64,000 nt of DNA from CATQHD01 sp965243165 (GTDB taxonomy: Bacteria; Actinomycetota; Acidimicrobiia; Spongiisociales; Spongiisociaceae). The stretch is from positions 992,001 through 1,056,000 of the forward strand of contig OZ251535.1 in NCBI GenBank assembly GCA_965243165.1. The letters run 5' to 3'. How positions within the stretch are numbered: position 1 is the stretch's first letter; every line of letters starts with the position of its first letter. The notes below the pieces were generated by a model, which was not told the DNA's origin, made no database searches, and saw only the letters and a list, made by a program, of their open reading frames with translations. Below, one piece after another: positions 16,531 through 24,158 of the stretch. Made by a program: the position numbers and the translations under genes.

Positions 16531-17292
16531 TTACCGCCTCCCGGCCAGCTTGGGGTTGCGTATCTTGGCCGCCAGATAGTCGCGGTTCATGACGGCGATG
16601 TTGTCCAAAGAGATTTTCTTGGGGCAGGCCTGTTCGCACTCTCCGTGGCTGGTGCAGGAGCCGAAGTACTCCTCCATGGTTTCCACCATCTGCTCCGCCC
16701 TCCGCAGCCGTTCGGGCCGGCCCTGGGGCAGCAGGTTGAGGTGCACCGCCTTGGCGGCGGTGAAAAGGTGGGCGGCGCTGTTCGGGCAGGCCGCAACGCA
16801 CGCCCCGCAGCCGATGCAGGCGGCGGCGTCCATGGCGGCGTCGGAAGCTTCCTTCGGCACCGGTATCAGGTTGGCTTCGGGCGCCGATCCGGTCGGGACG
16901 CTGATGTAGCCGCCCGCCTCGATGATGCGGTCGAAAGGGCTCCGGTCCACCACCAGGTCGCGGATGATCGGGAAGGCGGCCGCCCGCCACGGCTCCACCG
17001 CGATGGTGTCTCCGTCCGAGAACTCCCGCATGTGCAGCTGGCAGGTTGCGGTTCCCGCCTGCGGCCCGTGGGCGCGCCCGTCGATCATCATCCCGCACGA
17101 CCCGCAGATGCCCTCCCGGCAGTCGTGGTCGAAGGCGATCGGCGTCCGGCCGTCGGCGGTCAGCTGCTCGTTGACCGCGTCCAGCAGCTCGAGGAAGGAC
17201 ATATCGGGGCTGACCCCCGCCGCCTGGTAAGTCTCGAACCGGCCCTCGGCGTCAGGGCCGCTCTGGCGCCAAACCTGCAGGGTCAGATCCAT
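16531..17292 (-). CDS. sdhB: Succinate dehydrogenase/fumarate reductase iron-sulfur subunit
   Basis: A 253-residue electron-transfer subunit that carries electrons from SdhA flavin to the membrane cytochrome. The [2Fe-2S] ligands are Cys58, Cys63, Cys66 and Cys84 (DCREGICGSCG, TATCQLH). The [4Fe-4S] and [3Fe-4S] ligands lie in AACIGCGACVAACP and CTSHGECEQACP. It starts ten bases after sdhA, with gggggcgcag in the gap. The type matches the non-classical SdhCAB found in Bacteroidota and many Actinomycetota, with a single five-helix cytochrome subunit. Confidence 0.95.
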   Translation of the reverse strand: MDLTLQVWRQSGPDAEGRFETYQAAGVSPDMSFLELLDAVNEQLTADGRTPIAFDHDCREGICGSCGMMIDGRAHGPQAGTATCQLHMREFSDGDTIAVEPWRAAAFPIIRDLVVDRSPFDRIIEAGGYISVPTGSAPEANLIPVPKEASDAAMDAAACIGCGACVAACPNSAAHLFTAAKAVHLNLLPQGRPERLRRAEQMVETMEEYFGSCTSHGECEQACPKKISLDNIAVMNRDYLAAKIRNPKLAGRR

Positions 17293-17302
17293 CTGCGCCC
17301 CC

Positions 17303-19225
17303 TCACTTGTAGTTGCGCCGGCTCGGACGGGCGTACTCGAAGACCAGCTCCTCTCGGTGCAGGGGCGGCGCTCCGTCTTCGGACCAGCCCCAGGCGGAGG
17401 CGAAGGAGAAGTTCTCGTCGTCCCGCTTCGCCTCGCCGTCCTCTGTTTGGTGCTCTGTCCGGAAATGGCCGCCGCACGACTCCTCCCGGTGCAGGGCGTC
17501 CAAGCACATCAGCCTGGCCAGGCCGAAGAAGTCGTCCACCCGGCCCGCCTTCTCCAGCGCCTGGTTGAGCCCGTCGGCCTCGCCCGGCACCCGCAGGTCC
17601 GAATCGAATTCCTGCTTCAGAGCGTCTATGTCCGATACGGCCTGCCGCAGGCCCCGGGCGTCCCGTTCCATCCCGCAGTGCTCCCACATGATCTTGCCCA
17701 GCTCCCGGTGGAACCAGTCCACGGAGCGCCGCCCCCCGATCGACAAGCAACGTTTGACCTCGGAGGCAGCCCGCTCTTCGGCGCGGCGGAAGACGGGGTC
17801 GTCGGCGGGAACCGCCGCCTCGCCCAGCTTGGGCGCCAGGTAGCCGCCCACCGTATAGGGGGCGATGAAGTAACCGTCCGCCAGGCCCTGCATCAGGGCC
17901 GACGCCCCCAGCCGGTTGGCCCCGTGGTCGGAGAAGTTGGCCTCGCCGAGGGCGTAGAGGCCGGGGACGGTGGTCATCAGGTCGTAGTCCACCCACAGCC
18001 CGCCCATCGTGTAGTGGACGGCCGGGTAGATGCGCATCGGCGTCCGGTAGGGGTTCTCCCCGGTGATCCGCTCGTACATCTCCAACAGGTTTCCGTAGCG
18101 CTCCCTGACCGCATCCTCCCCCAGGCGCGCCAAGGCGCCGGAGAAGTCCAGGTAGACGCCGTTGCGGAGCGGCCCCACCCCCTTCTGCTGGTCCACCTCC
18201 CGCTTGGCCGCCCTCGACGCCACGTCCCGGGGAACCAGGTTGCCGAAGGCCGGATAGCGCCGCTCCAGGTAGTAGTCCCGTTCGCCTTCGGGGATCTCGT
18301 CGGGCGCCCGCCCGTCGCCCGCCTGCTTCGGCACCCAGATCCTTCCGTCGTTGCGGAGCGACTCCGACATCAGGGTGAGCTTGGATTGGAACTCGTCGGA
18401 GGCGGGGATGCAGGTGGGGTGGATCTGGGTGTAGCAGGGGTTGGCGAACAGGGCGCCCCGCCGGTGGGCGCGCCAGGCGGCGGTTACGTTGGATTTCATG
18501 GCGTTGGTGGAGAGGTAGAAGACGTTGCTGTAACCGCCGGTCGCCAGCACCACCGCGTGCCCCGAGAAGGAGGCGATCTCGCCGGTCAGCAGGTTGCGGG
18601 CGACGATGCCGGCCGCCGCCCCGTCCTTGACCGCCACGTCCAGCATCTCGGTGTTGCTGTAGAGCTCGACCGCCCCCAGATGGACCTGGCGCATCAAGGC
18701 CTGGTAGGCCCCCAGCAGCAGCTGCTGGCCGGTCTGCCCCCGGGCGTAGAAGGTGCGCGACACCTGGGCGCCCCCGAAGGAGCGGTTGGCCAGGAGGCCC
18801 CCGTACTCGCGGGCGAAGGGAACCCCTTGGGCGGTGCACTGGTCGATGATGTTCGAGGACAGCTGCGCCAGGCGGTAGACGTTGGACTCGCGGGAGCGGT
18901 AGTCCCCTCCCTTCACCGTGTCGTAGAAGAGTCGGAATACGGAGTCGCCGTCGTTGCGGTAGTTCTTGGCGGCGTTGATCCCCCCTTGGGCGGCGATGGA
19001 ATGCGCCCGGCGCGCCGAGTCGTGGTAGGTGAAGGCCTTGACTCGGTAGCCGAGCTCGCCCAGGGAGGCGGCCGCCGAGGCGCCGGCCAGCCCGGTCCCC
19101 ACCACTATCACCGTGAAGCGCCGCTTGTTGGCCGGGTTGACCAGCTTCATCGAGAAGCGGCGGTTGTCCCAGCGGTCCTCGATCGGGCCGTCCGGCGCTT
19201 TGTCGTCGAGCAAGGCTGTAGTCAT
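17303..19225 (-). CDS. sdhA: Succinate dehydrogenase/fumarate reductase flavoprotein subunit
   Basis: A 640-residue FAD subunit that oxidises succinate to fumarate. The dinucleotide-binding loop is VVGTGLAGASAAAS (residues 41-54), the covalent FAD histidine is expected at His75 in RRAHSIAAQGG, and catalytic-site segments include ARGQTGQQLL, IHPTCIP and YTMGGLWVDYD, with GLYALGEANFSDHGANRLGA near the FAD end. The start at 19225 has aggag seven bases upstream. That aggag abuts the right end of a 201-bp miniature element (19237-19437), so the element forms the leader of this gene. Confidence 0.95.
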   Translation of the reverse strand: MTTALLDDKAPDGPIEDRWDNRRFSMKLVNPANKRRFTVIVVGTGLAGASAAASLGELGYRVKAFTYHDSARRAHSIAAQGGINAAKNYRNDGDSVFRLFYDTVKGGDYRSRESNVYRLAQLSSNIIDQCTAQGVPFAREYGGLLANRSFGGAQVSRTFYARGQTGQQLLLGAYQALMRQVHLGAVELYSNTEMLDVAVKDGAAAGIVARNLLTGEIASFSGHAVVLATGGYSNVFYLSTNAMKSNVTAAWRAHRRGALFANPCYTQIHPTCIPASDEFQSKLTLMSESLRNDGRIWVPKQAGDGRAPDEIPEGERDYYLERRYPAFGNLVPRDVASRAAKREVDQQKGVGPLRNGVYLDFSGALARLGEDAVRERYGNLLEMYERITGENPYRTPMRIYPAVHYTMGGLWVDYDLMTTVPGLYALGEANFSDHGANRLGASALMQGLADGYFIAPYTVGGYLAPKLGEAAVPADDPVFRRAEERAASEVKRCLSIGGRRSVDWFHRELGKIMWEHCGMERDARGLRQAVSDIDALKQEFDSDLRVPGEADGLNQALEKAGRVDDFFGLARLMCLDALHREESCGGHFRTEHQTEDGEAKRDDENFSFASAWGWSEDGAPPLHREELVFEYARPSRRNYK

Positions 19226-19236
19226 CCCATGCTCCT

Positions 19237-19437
19237 AGATGGGTAGCTCCAAGGTTACCCTGACAAGAACCTCGGTTGATGATGGTTTGCATTGTTCGAC
19301 ATGCTCATCTCGCTGGGGACGAGGGTGACAAACCGGGCGGCTTGGCCTGCGCGGGCCGGGGCTTGCCGGGGAAGAGCCTGCGTATGCGGCTCGAACAGGG
19401 ATGTGCACAACCCTCAATCCCTTGGAACTACTCATCT
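19237..19437 (-). mobile_element. Family 1 miniature inverted-repeat element, full copy B (201 bp), inside the sdh operon
   Basis: Read on the minus strand it begins agatgagtagttccaaggg and ends with the inverse of agatgggtagctccaagg. It aligns throughout with copy A at 11873-12077. Both ends are flanked by TA (cta-gatgg and ctcatc-tat), which would fit a TA target. The sdhC stop codon TAG overlaps its left end and the sdhA ribosome binding site adjoins its right end. A 66-codon open frame across it is also partly open in copy A but has no start signals, so I treat it as non-coding. Confidence 0.75.
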
Positions 19438-20179
19438 ATCGGATGACATCGAGGGCTACGCCCACCGGGACGGCGAGGAACCCCCCCGTTACGGCGGCGG
19501 CGAAGCCGCCGGCGAAGATCCGGCGGAACCGGTTGAAGCGGGGGTTGTTGACGCCGATGCTCTGGAAGAGGCTCCAGGCGCCGTGCCAGACGTGGAGGGC
19601 GAGGGCGCCTTGGGCGGCTGCATAGAGGATCCACACCGGCCAGCGGCTGAGGCTGGACACCAGGTTGTGGTAGACCTCCCCGCGCCGGAAGTCCGGATTG
19701 ACGGCTTCCACCCCCCAGGTCAGGTCCGCCAGATGCCACAGCAGGAACAGGAGGACGATCACGCCGCTCCACCGCATCGTGCGGCTGGCGTAATTGGCGG
19801 CCAGATAGCTGCGGGGGGACTGGTACTTGACCCCCCTGGCCGCCCGGTTGCTGCGAGTGAGCGCCCAGGCGGCGTGGATGTGCACGAGGAAGGCGGCGGT
19901 GAGCGGCAGGCGGAAGAACACCCAGAGCACCATGGTGCGGGGGAACAGCGGCTCGCCCAATTCGCGCAGCCCTTCGGCGTACTCGTCGATCCGGGGCGCC
20001 CCGCCGGGGCCGCCCTCGAAGGCGTGGAGGTTCCCGATCATGTGGCCCAGCACGAAGGCCAGCAGCACCGCTCCGCTGACCGCCATGGCGTATTTCTTGC
20101 CGGTGTCGGTGCGGTAGAGGCCGCCGATCCGCGCCAGTCTCGAGGCCCGTTCTCGAACGTTGTGCGCCATGGTTTTCAT
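19436..20179 (-). CDS. sdhC: Succinate dehydrogenase cytochrome b subunit
   Basis: A 247-residue membrane anchor that binds heme b and quinone. Five hydrophobic segments are seen: KKYAMAVSGAVLLAFVLGHM, VLWVFFRLPLTAAFLVHIH, MRWSGVIVLLFLLWHLADL, WPVWILYAAAQGALALHVWHG and FAAAVTGGFLAVPVG. Histidines in GHMIGNLH, VHIHAAW, LLWHLADL and LHVWHGAW are candidate heme ligands. The start at 20179 follows aggag by ten bases; an ATG nine bases further in is an alternative. It heads the sdhCAB order, but a miniature element separates it from sdhA. Confidence 0.93.
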   Translation of the reverse strand: MKTMAHNVRERASRLARIGGLYRTDTGKKYAMAVSGAVLLAFVLGHMIGNLHAFEGGPGGAPRIDEYAEGLRELGEPLFPRTMVLWVFFRLPLTAAFLVHIHAAWALTRSNRAARGVKYQSPRSYLAANYASRTMRWSGVIVLLFLLWHLADLTWGVEAVNPDFRRGEVYHNLVSSLSRWPVWILYAAAQGALALHVWHGAWSLFQSIGVNNPRFNRFRRIFAGGFAAAVTGGFLAVPVGVALDVIR

Positions 20180-20229
20180 TCTACCGCCGCTCCTGAGAGT
20201 CGAACAATCAGAGCATCTCGCGCCGCGGT

Positions 20230-20258
20230 TTGACAGCCCGCGCGCACCCGCCTATTAT
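20230..20258 (+). promoter_or_regulatory. Consensus sigma-70-type promoter for the whiB-lipoprotein pair
   Basis: TTGACA at 20230-20235 and TATTAT at 20253-20258 are separated by exactly 17 bases. The expected start is near 20265, giving a leader of about 30 bases. The palindrome gtaattac (20267-20274) in the leader is a possible operator. Confidence 0.75.
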
Positions 20259-20295
20259 TGCGGCGGTGTAATTACAAACGTGTAGCGGAGGCGGG

Positions 20296-20595
20296 GTGCA
20301 TCGGAAACTGATCGAAGCCTTGGCGGTCGAACCCCTGGGATGGCAGGACTACGCCAACTGCCGGGGCGCCGACGCCGATATCTTCTTTCCCGACCGCGGC
20401 GCCTCCACCAGAGCCGCCAAGCAGATCTGCGCAGCCTGCCAGGTGCGGGTGGAGTGTCTAGAGTATGCGGTGAGGAGAGGGGAGAAGTTCGGCATATGGG
20501 GCGGACTGTCAGAGCGGGAGCGCCGCAAGATAAGGAAGCAGCGGGCCATGGAAGCCGCTGCAAAATCTGCTATGACGGGTACGATGGGGTGGTGA
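20296..20595 (+). CDS. WhiB family iron-sulfur transcriptional regulator
   Basis: A 99-residue WhiB-like protein, a family restricted to Actinomycetota and their phages. Four cysteines bind a [4Fe-4S] cluster that senses redox or NO: Cys22 (NCRG) and Cys45, Cys48, Cys54 (ICAACQVRVEC). The GIWGG turn at about residues 66-70 is followed by a basic tail (RERRKIRKQR) that may contact DNA or sigma factor. The GTG at 20296 follows gcggaggcgg. The stop codon overlaps the next start (GTGA), so it is translationally coupled to a lipoprotein gene. Confidence 0.92.
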   Translation: MHRKLIEALAVEPLGWQDYANCRGADADIFFPDRGASTRAAKQICAACQVRVECLEYAVRRGEKFGIWGGLSERERRKIRKQRAMEAAAKSAMTGTMGW

Positions 20596-21989
20596 GCGTC
20601 AGACTGCTTTCAGCCGCGGGCAAGCCCAGGGCGTTGCTGCCCTTGGGCTTGGCGGTGCTTTTGACCGCCGCCGCCTGCTCCGGCGACGGGGATGCGCCGG
20701 CCGCAGACTCCACCTTGCCGCCGACCATCATCACCATCGCGGAACCGCCCACCGTTGCCACCACCGATTCCACGACCATCCCCGCCCAGCCGGTCGAGAC
20801 CACCGCCGCCGGACCCAGCCGGGACGTGCTGGACTATCACAGCCGGCTGAGCGCTTTGTACAACCAGGCTTCCCAACTAGCGGCGGATATGAGGTCGGCC
20901 AACAGCAACTGGGACAACCGGTCCGTAACCGGCGTCTCCTACCAGGCCACCGAGGCCGCCATGAGCAGTTTGCTGTCCACGGCGGAGAGGCTGCGCGACG
21001 AAGTGGGGTACATCGACCCGCCCGCCGACCTCGGTCTGCCGGTCGAGCATCGGGCGGCATGGTCGGCCGCCGGCCAGATGGCGGACGCCGCCCGCGCCGC
21101 GCTGTCGGGGCTGCGCTCTTCGGACACCGGCGAGCGCCGCCGCACGGCTGCGGACGAGTTCGCCGCCGCATTCGGGCGCTTCGAACGGGCGGTGGGCCGG
21201 GTCGTCGAGATCATCGGCCTCGGGTCGGGGGTCACGCCCTCGACCACCGTCCCGCCGACCATTGCGACTGTTCCTGACACGACCACCACCACTGCGGCGC
21301 CGACCACCACCACGACGACCGAGGCGGCGACTACTACTTCCGAGGCGGCGGAGGAGACGACCACCACTACCGAGGCGGAGGAAGAGGAAACTACGACTAC
21401 TTCCGAGGCGGCGGAGGAGACGACCACCACTACCGAGGCGGTTTCGAGCACCGCCGCCCCCACCGTTCCGCCGCCGGCCGGGGTTACCCATCGGGTGCTG
21501 GACGAGGTGGACCGGAGCGCGGCGGGGGCGAAGCGCATCTGGCTCACCGTGTCGGTCGAGGCCGGCGCCACCAGGGACCAGCTGGCCAAGCTGGGCCGGC
21601 GGCTGGCCGCCGAATACCGCCTGTCCAGGGATTACCAGGCCCTGCTCATCCACTTCGTGCACTATCCCGAAGAGTCTTCCCCCATCCTCGGCACTTGGAC
21701 CGACGCCCCCTTCGGCAACTGGGACCGGGCGGGGGAGGCCTCCGTAGGCGATTACTCCGACCACCAAGCGGTGGACCGCACCGTCGAGAAGGACTGGTCG
21801 TCCCTTCCCACCAGGGCGCAGGTAGACCTATACCACGATTACGTGCGCTATCGGGCGGGTTTGGTAGATCCGGAGGGGCAGTCCCCGCCCGATTCGGAGA
21901 TACTCGAAGGGGCGGCTGGTTACCTCCAGGCCACCACCTCCGAGATCAGGGAGGCCATCCGCCTCTGGGAGGCCTGGAACGAGGAATGA
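20592..21989 (+). CDS. Lipoprotein with helical domain, Thr/Glu-rich linker and C-terminal domain
   Basis: A 465-residue predicted lipoprotein of no recognised family. The GTG at 20592 overlaps the whiB stop and is followed by a signal peptide ending LTAAAC, a lipobox. Residues of about 65-210 form a helical domain that resembles the one in the protein at 9209 (WD-x-R, VSY, GLR-S-x-D-x-GE-RR, EII). A repetitive linker follows (TTTTTEA, SEAAEETTTTTEAEEEE; a 32-base unit is duplicated near 21345 and 21407). The last 170 residues are a compact domain with IWLTVSVEAGATRDQL, DYQALLIHFVHYPEE and LGTWTDAPFGNWDRAGEA. Co-expression with WhiB suggests a regulated envelope role. Confidence 0.8.
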   Translation: MSVRLLSAAGKPRALLPLGLAVLLTAAACSGDGDAPAADSTLPPTIITIAEPPTVATTDSTTIPAQPVETTAAGPSRDVLDYHSRLSALYNQASQLAADMRSANSNWDNRSVTGVSYQATEAAMSSLLSTAERLRDEVGYIDPPADLGLPVEHRAAWSAAGQMADAARAALSGLRSSDTGERRRTAADEFAAAFGRFERAVGRVVEIIGLGSGVTPSTTVPPTIATVPDTTTTTAAPTTTTTTEAATTTSEAAEETTTTTEAEEEETTTTSEAAEETTTTTEAVSSTAAPTVPPPAGVTHRVLDEVDRSAAGAKRIWLTVSVEAGATRDQLAKLGRRLAAEYRLSRDYQALLIHFVHYPEESSPILGTWTDAPFGNWDRAGEASVGDYSDHQAVDRTVEKDWSSLPTRAQVDLYHDYVRYRAGLVDPEGQSPPDSEILEGAAGYLQATTSEIREAIRLWEAWNEE

Positions 21990-22076
21990 GGCGCGCCGCC
22001 CTCATCCGGGCGGAGCCTCTTGCGAAGCTCGTCGGACGGCCCGGCTCGGTTGCCTGTCCGGTGACCCTCTTTGCTG

Positions 22077-22106
22077 TTGACCGGATGGTCCGGTCGGTGG
22101 TATCAT
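22077..22106 (+). promoter_or_regulatory. Promoter for tatA
   Basis: TTGACC at 22077-22082 and TATCAT at 22101-22106 are 18 bases apart. The predicted start near 22113 leaves a leader of about 20 bases with agggag before the ATG. Confidence 0.6.
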
Positions 22107-22133
22107 CGCGGTTGCGACGAAGGGAGACTACGG

Positions 22134-22364
22134 ATGCCGAAATTCGGCGGCGGCGAGATCATTCTCATCGTGGTGGTCGTGATTCTGCTGTTCGGGGCCA
22201 AGAAGCTTCCCGAGCTGGCCCGTTCGCTGGGCAGCTCGGCCCGCGAGTTCCGCAAGGGAGTCGAAGAGGGCAAGACGGGGCAGGCGGACGCCGACGGCTC
22301 AGACAGCCAAGAGGCGCCGGCCGCGCAGACGGCCAACACCACCACTACGAGCACCGAGACCTGA
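22134..22364 (+). CDS. tatA: Twin-arginine translocase subunit TatA/E
   Basis: A 76-residue TatA-type protein that forms the pore-like part of the Tat system for folded proteins in the cytoplasmic membrane. It shows the family layout: short N-terminus with FGGGEIILI, one transmembrane helix (ILIVVVVILLFGAKKLPELA) that runs into the FGAKKLPELARSLG amphipathic helix, and an acidic and Thr-rich tail. The length is normal. No tatB or tatC is in the window. A clear promoter precedes it. Confidence 0.93.
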   Translation: MPKFGGGEIILIVVVVILLFGAKKLPELARSLGSSAREFRKGVEEGKTGQADADGSDSQEAPAAQTANTTTTSTET

Positions 22365-22416
22365 CCCGCCCCTCTGCCCCCAAGGGGGCCGGGGGGGCTG
22401 CGGCCCTCGAGGAGGG

Positions 22417-22878
22417 TCAAACGTAGGGGACGAGGGCGGCGGTGTAGTCCTCGAAGCGGCGCGCCACCAGCAGTTCCTTCGACCGGATGATGTCGGTGAC
22501 CACGCCGTCTGCGTCCAGTACATAGGAGCAGCGGTTGGCCGCCCCTATGTCGTCGTTGAAGGCGCCGTAGGCCTTGGTGACCGCGCCGTGCGGCCAGTAG
22601 TCGCTGAGCACCGGGAACTCGAGGCCCTCCAGCTTGGCCCATTGGCCGTTGCTGAACGGGGTGTCGCAGGTGATCACCGCCACGTTGGCGTCCATTTCCT
22701 TCAGCTGTGAGATGTTGTCCTGCAGCTCGCACACCTCTTTGGTGCAGACGCCCGTGAAGGGGAAGGGGATGAACACCACCAGCGCCTTGTTGCCCCGCAG
22801 CGATTCCAGGGACACCTTTTCGCGGTTGGCGTCGGGCAGCGAGAAGTCGGGTGCGGGCTTTCCTATCTCGGCGGCCAT
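22417..22878 (-). CDS. Peroxiredoxin (AhpC/TSA family, AhpE-like)
   Basis: A 153-residue thiol peroxidase that reduces peroxides in the cytosol. The peroxidatic cysteine is Cys45 in FTGVCTKEVC, with a second cysteine at 50. GKPAPDFSLPDANREKVSLESLRG at the start and VITCDTPFSNGQWAKLEGLEFPVLSD are family features. The ATG at 22878 (MAAEIGKPAP) with aaaggaaa upstream is preferred to a longer frame from 22938. It converges on tatA. Confidence 0.92.
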   Translation of the reverse strand: MAAEIGKPAPDFSLPDANREKVSLESLRGNKALVVFIPFPFTGVCTKEVCELQDNISQLKEMDANVAVITCDTPFSNGQWAKLEGLEFPVLSDYWPHGAVTKAYGAFNDDIGAANRCSYVLDADGVVTDIIRSKELLVARRFEDYTAALVPYV

Positions 22879-22989
22879 GGTGTTTCCTTTCGTAGAACCG
22901 GCGGTGGATGCGAGCTTAGCCGGACGGCGCCGCCCCATCGTTGCCCGCCCGCGCGGTATACCGCACGGTAGGTGAGTGATCGAAGATGT

Positions 22990-24084
22990 TCAGGAAGAGA
23001 ACAGATCATCGAGCAACACCCGGGCCGCCCATCCGGCGGCGTCTTCCAGCTCCCGATCCGTGGGCAGGTTGCCGGCCTCTTCCCAGATACGGGGCGCCGC
23101 CTCCCCGCCCCAGCGCGATTCCACCTCGGCGCAGAAAACCGCCCCCCGGCCGTACAGGCCGGCGCTGCGGCCCGCCTCCATCAGGCCGGCCGGCCCCGGA
23201 GGGCCGGTGCGTTCCATCTGGCGCGAGGCCATGGCGGCCCTGATCGAAGCCAGGTCGGGCAGCAGTCCGGCGGCCGCCCGTTCGACCAGGTAGGCGCCGT
23301 ACCCTTCCGTGATCTCGATGAAGGAACGGATCTCTTCGGTGTGCTCCTCGCGGCCGGGGCCGCTGAACAAGCCCTCCACCCCGCTCTCGGAGAGCAGGGC
23401 TTCCAGGGAGGAAGGGTCTCCCAGCTTCTGCAGCCGGCCTTCCATCGCTTCGGCGTCGATCTCCATCGAGCCGGCCAGCTTCTCGAACAGGCCGAACAGA
23501 TGCGGCCTCACCCAGGGCCGGGCGCACAGCGCGTCGTGGACCACCTCATGGAGGGCCGCCCACAACCGGACCGAGCGGGGGTCGAGGCCCGCTTCGGCGG
23601 TGAAGGCTTCCAGGTTGGGCACCTGAAAGGTGAGGCCCGGCGGGTCGGCGGCGGGCAGGCCGGCGTCGAACGACCCGAGCGCGTCTCCGCTCATCATGCC
23701 CACCGCGCCGCCCAGCTGCATGCCCAGGAGGGCCGGACCGAGCGGCTTCAGCAGCGAGCCCAGCGGACCCGAACCCGGGGCGGCGGCCAACAGTTCCGTG
23801 AGGGGCTCCACCGTGTAGCCGAAGGACCGGAGATGGTGTTCGGCCCACCCCGCCCGGTCCACCAACAGCACCTCGGCCATCGGATCTACGGGCAGGCCGG
23901 CGGCTTCTGAGACCCGCATCTGGGCCAGCCGGATCAGATCCAGGTATTCCTCGGCCAGCCACGGATCGATCGGTTCGGGTTTGCCGGCCATGTGGCCGGC
24001 CATCTGCCCGGCCAGAGCCCAGTTGATAGGACCCGGCTCCTGCAGGAGCTGCATCAGCTCGTCCAGGATGTTGCGTTCCGGCAT
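22990..24084 (-). CDS. DUF2342/zincin-like putative metalloprotease
   Basis: A 364-residue member of an actinobacterial zincin-like family (DUF2342, often called F420-biosynthesis-associated or putative hydrolase). The metal-binding HEVVH lies in LWAALHEVVHDAL, followed by the long alpha-helical C-terminal half with EITEGYGAYLVERAA. A GLTFQVPNLEAF segment comes just before the HExxH helix, as usual in the family. Substrate and role are unknown. The start ATG at 24084 reads MPERNILDEL. It is followed by the htrA gene upstream on the same strand. Confidence 0.82.
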   Translation of the reverse strand: MPERNILDELMQLLQEPGPINWALAGQMAGHMAGKPEPIDPWLAEEYLDLIRLAQMRVSEAAGLPVDPMAEVLLVDRAGWAEHHLRSFGYTVEPLTELLAAAPGSGPLGSLLKPLGPALLGMQLGGAVGMMSGDALGSFDAGLPAADPPGLTFQVPNLEAFTAEAGLDPRSVRLWAALHEVVHDALCARPWVRPHLFGLFEKLAGSMEIDAEAMEGRLQKLGDPSSLEALLSESGVEGLFSGPGREEHTEEIRSFIEITEGYGAYLVERAAAGLLPDLASIRAAMASRQMERTGPPGPAGLMEAGRSAGLYGRGAVFCAEVESRWGGEAAPRIWEEAGNLPTDRELEDAAGWAARVLLDDLFSS

Positions 24085-24158
24085 GGTCGAAGCCTCTCCC
24101 CGGGTGGTCCTTCAGCTCATCCTATTGACCTGATCGCCGACCGGGGCGGCCGGCGGGC

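Noticed and set aside
19237..19435. A 66-codon minus-strand frame in element copy B
   Set aside because: Copy A carries changes that break the frame, no ribosome binding site is seen and the sequence behaves as a non-coding repeat.
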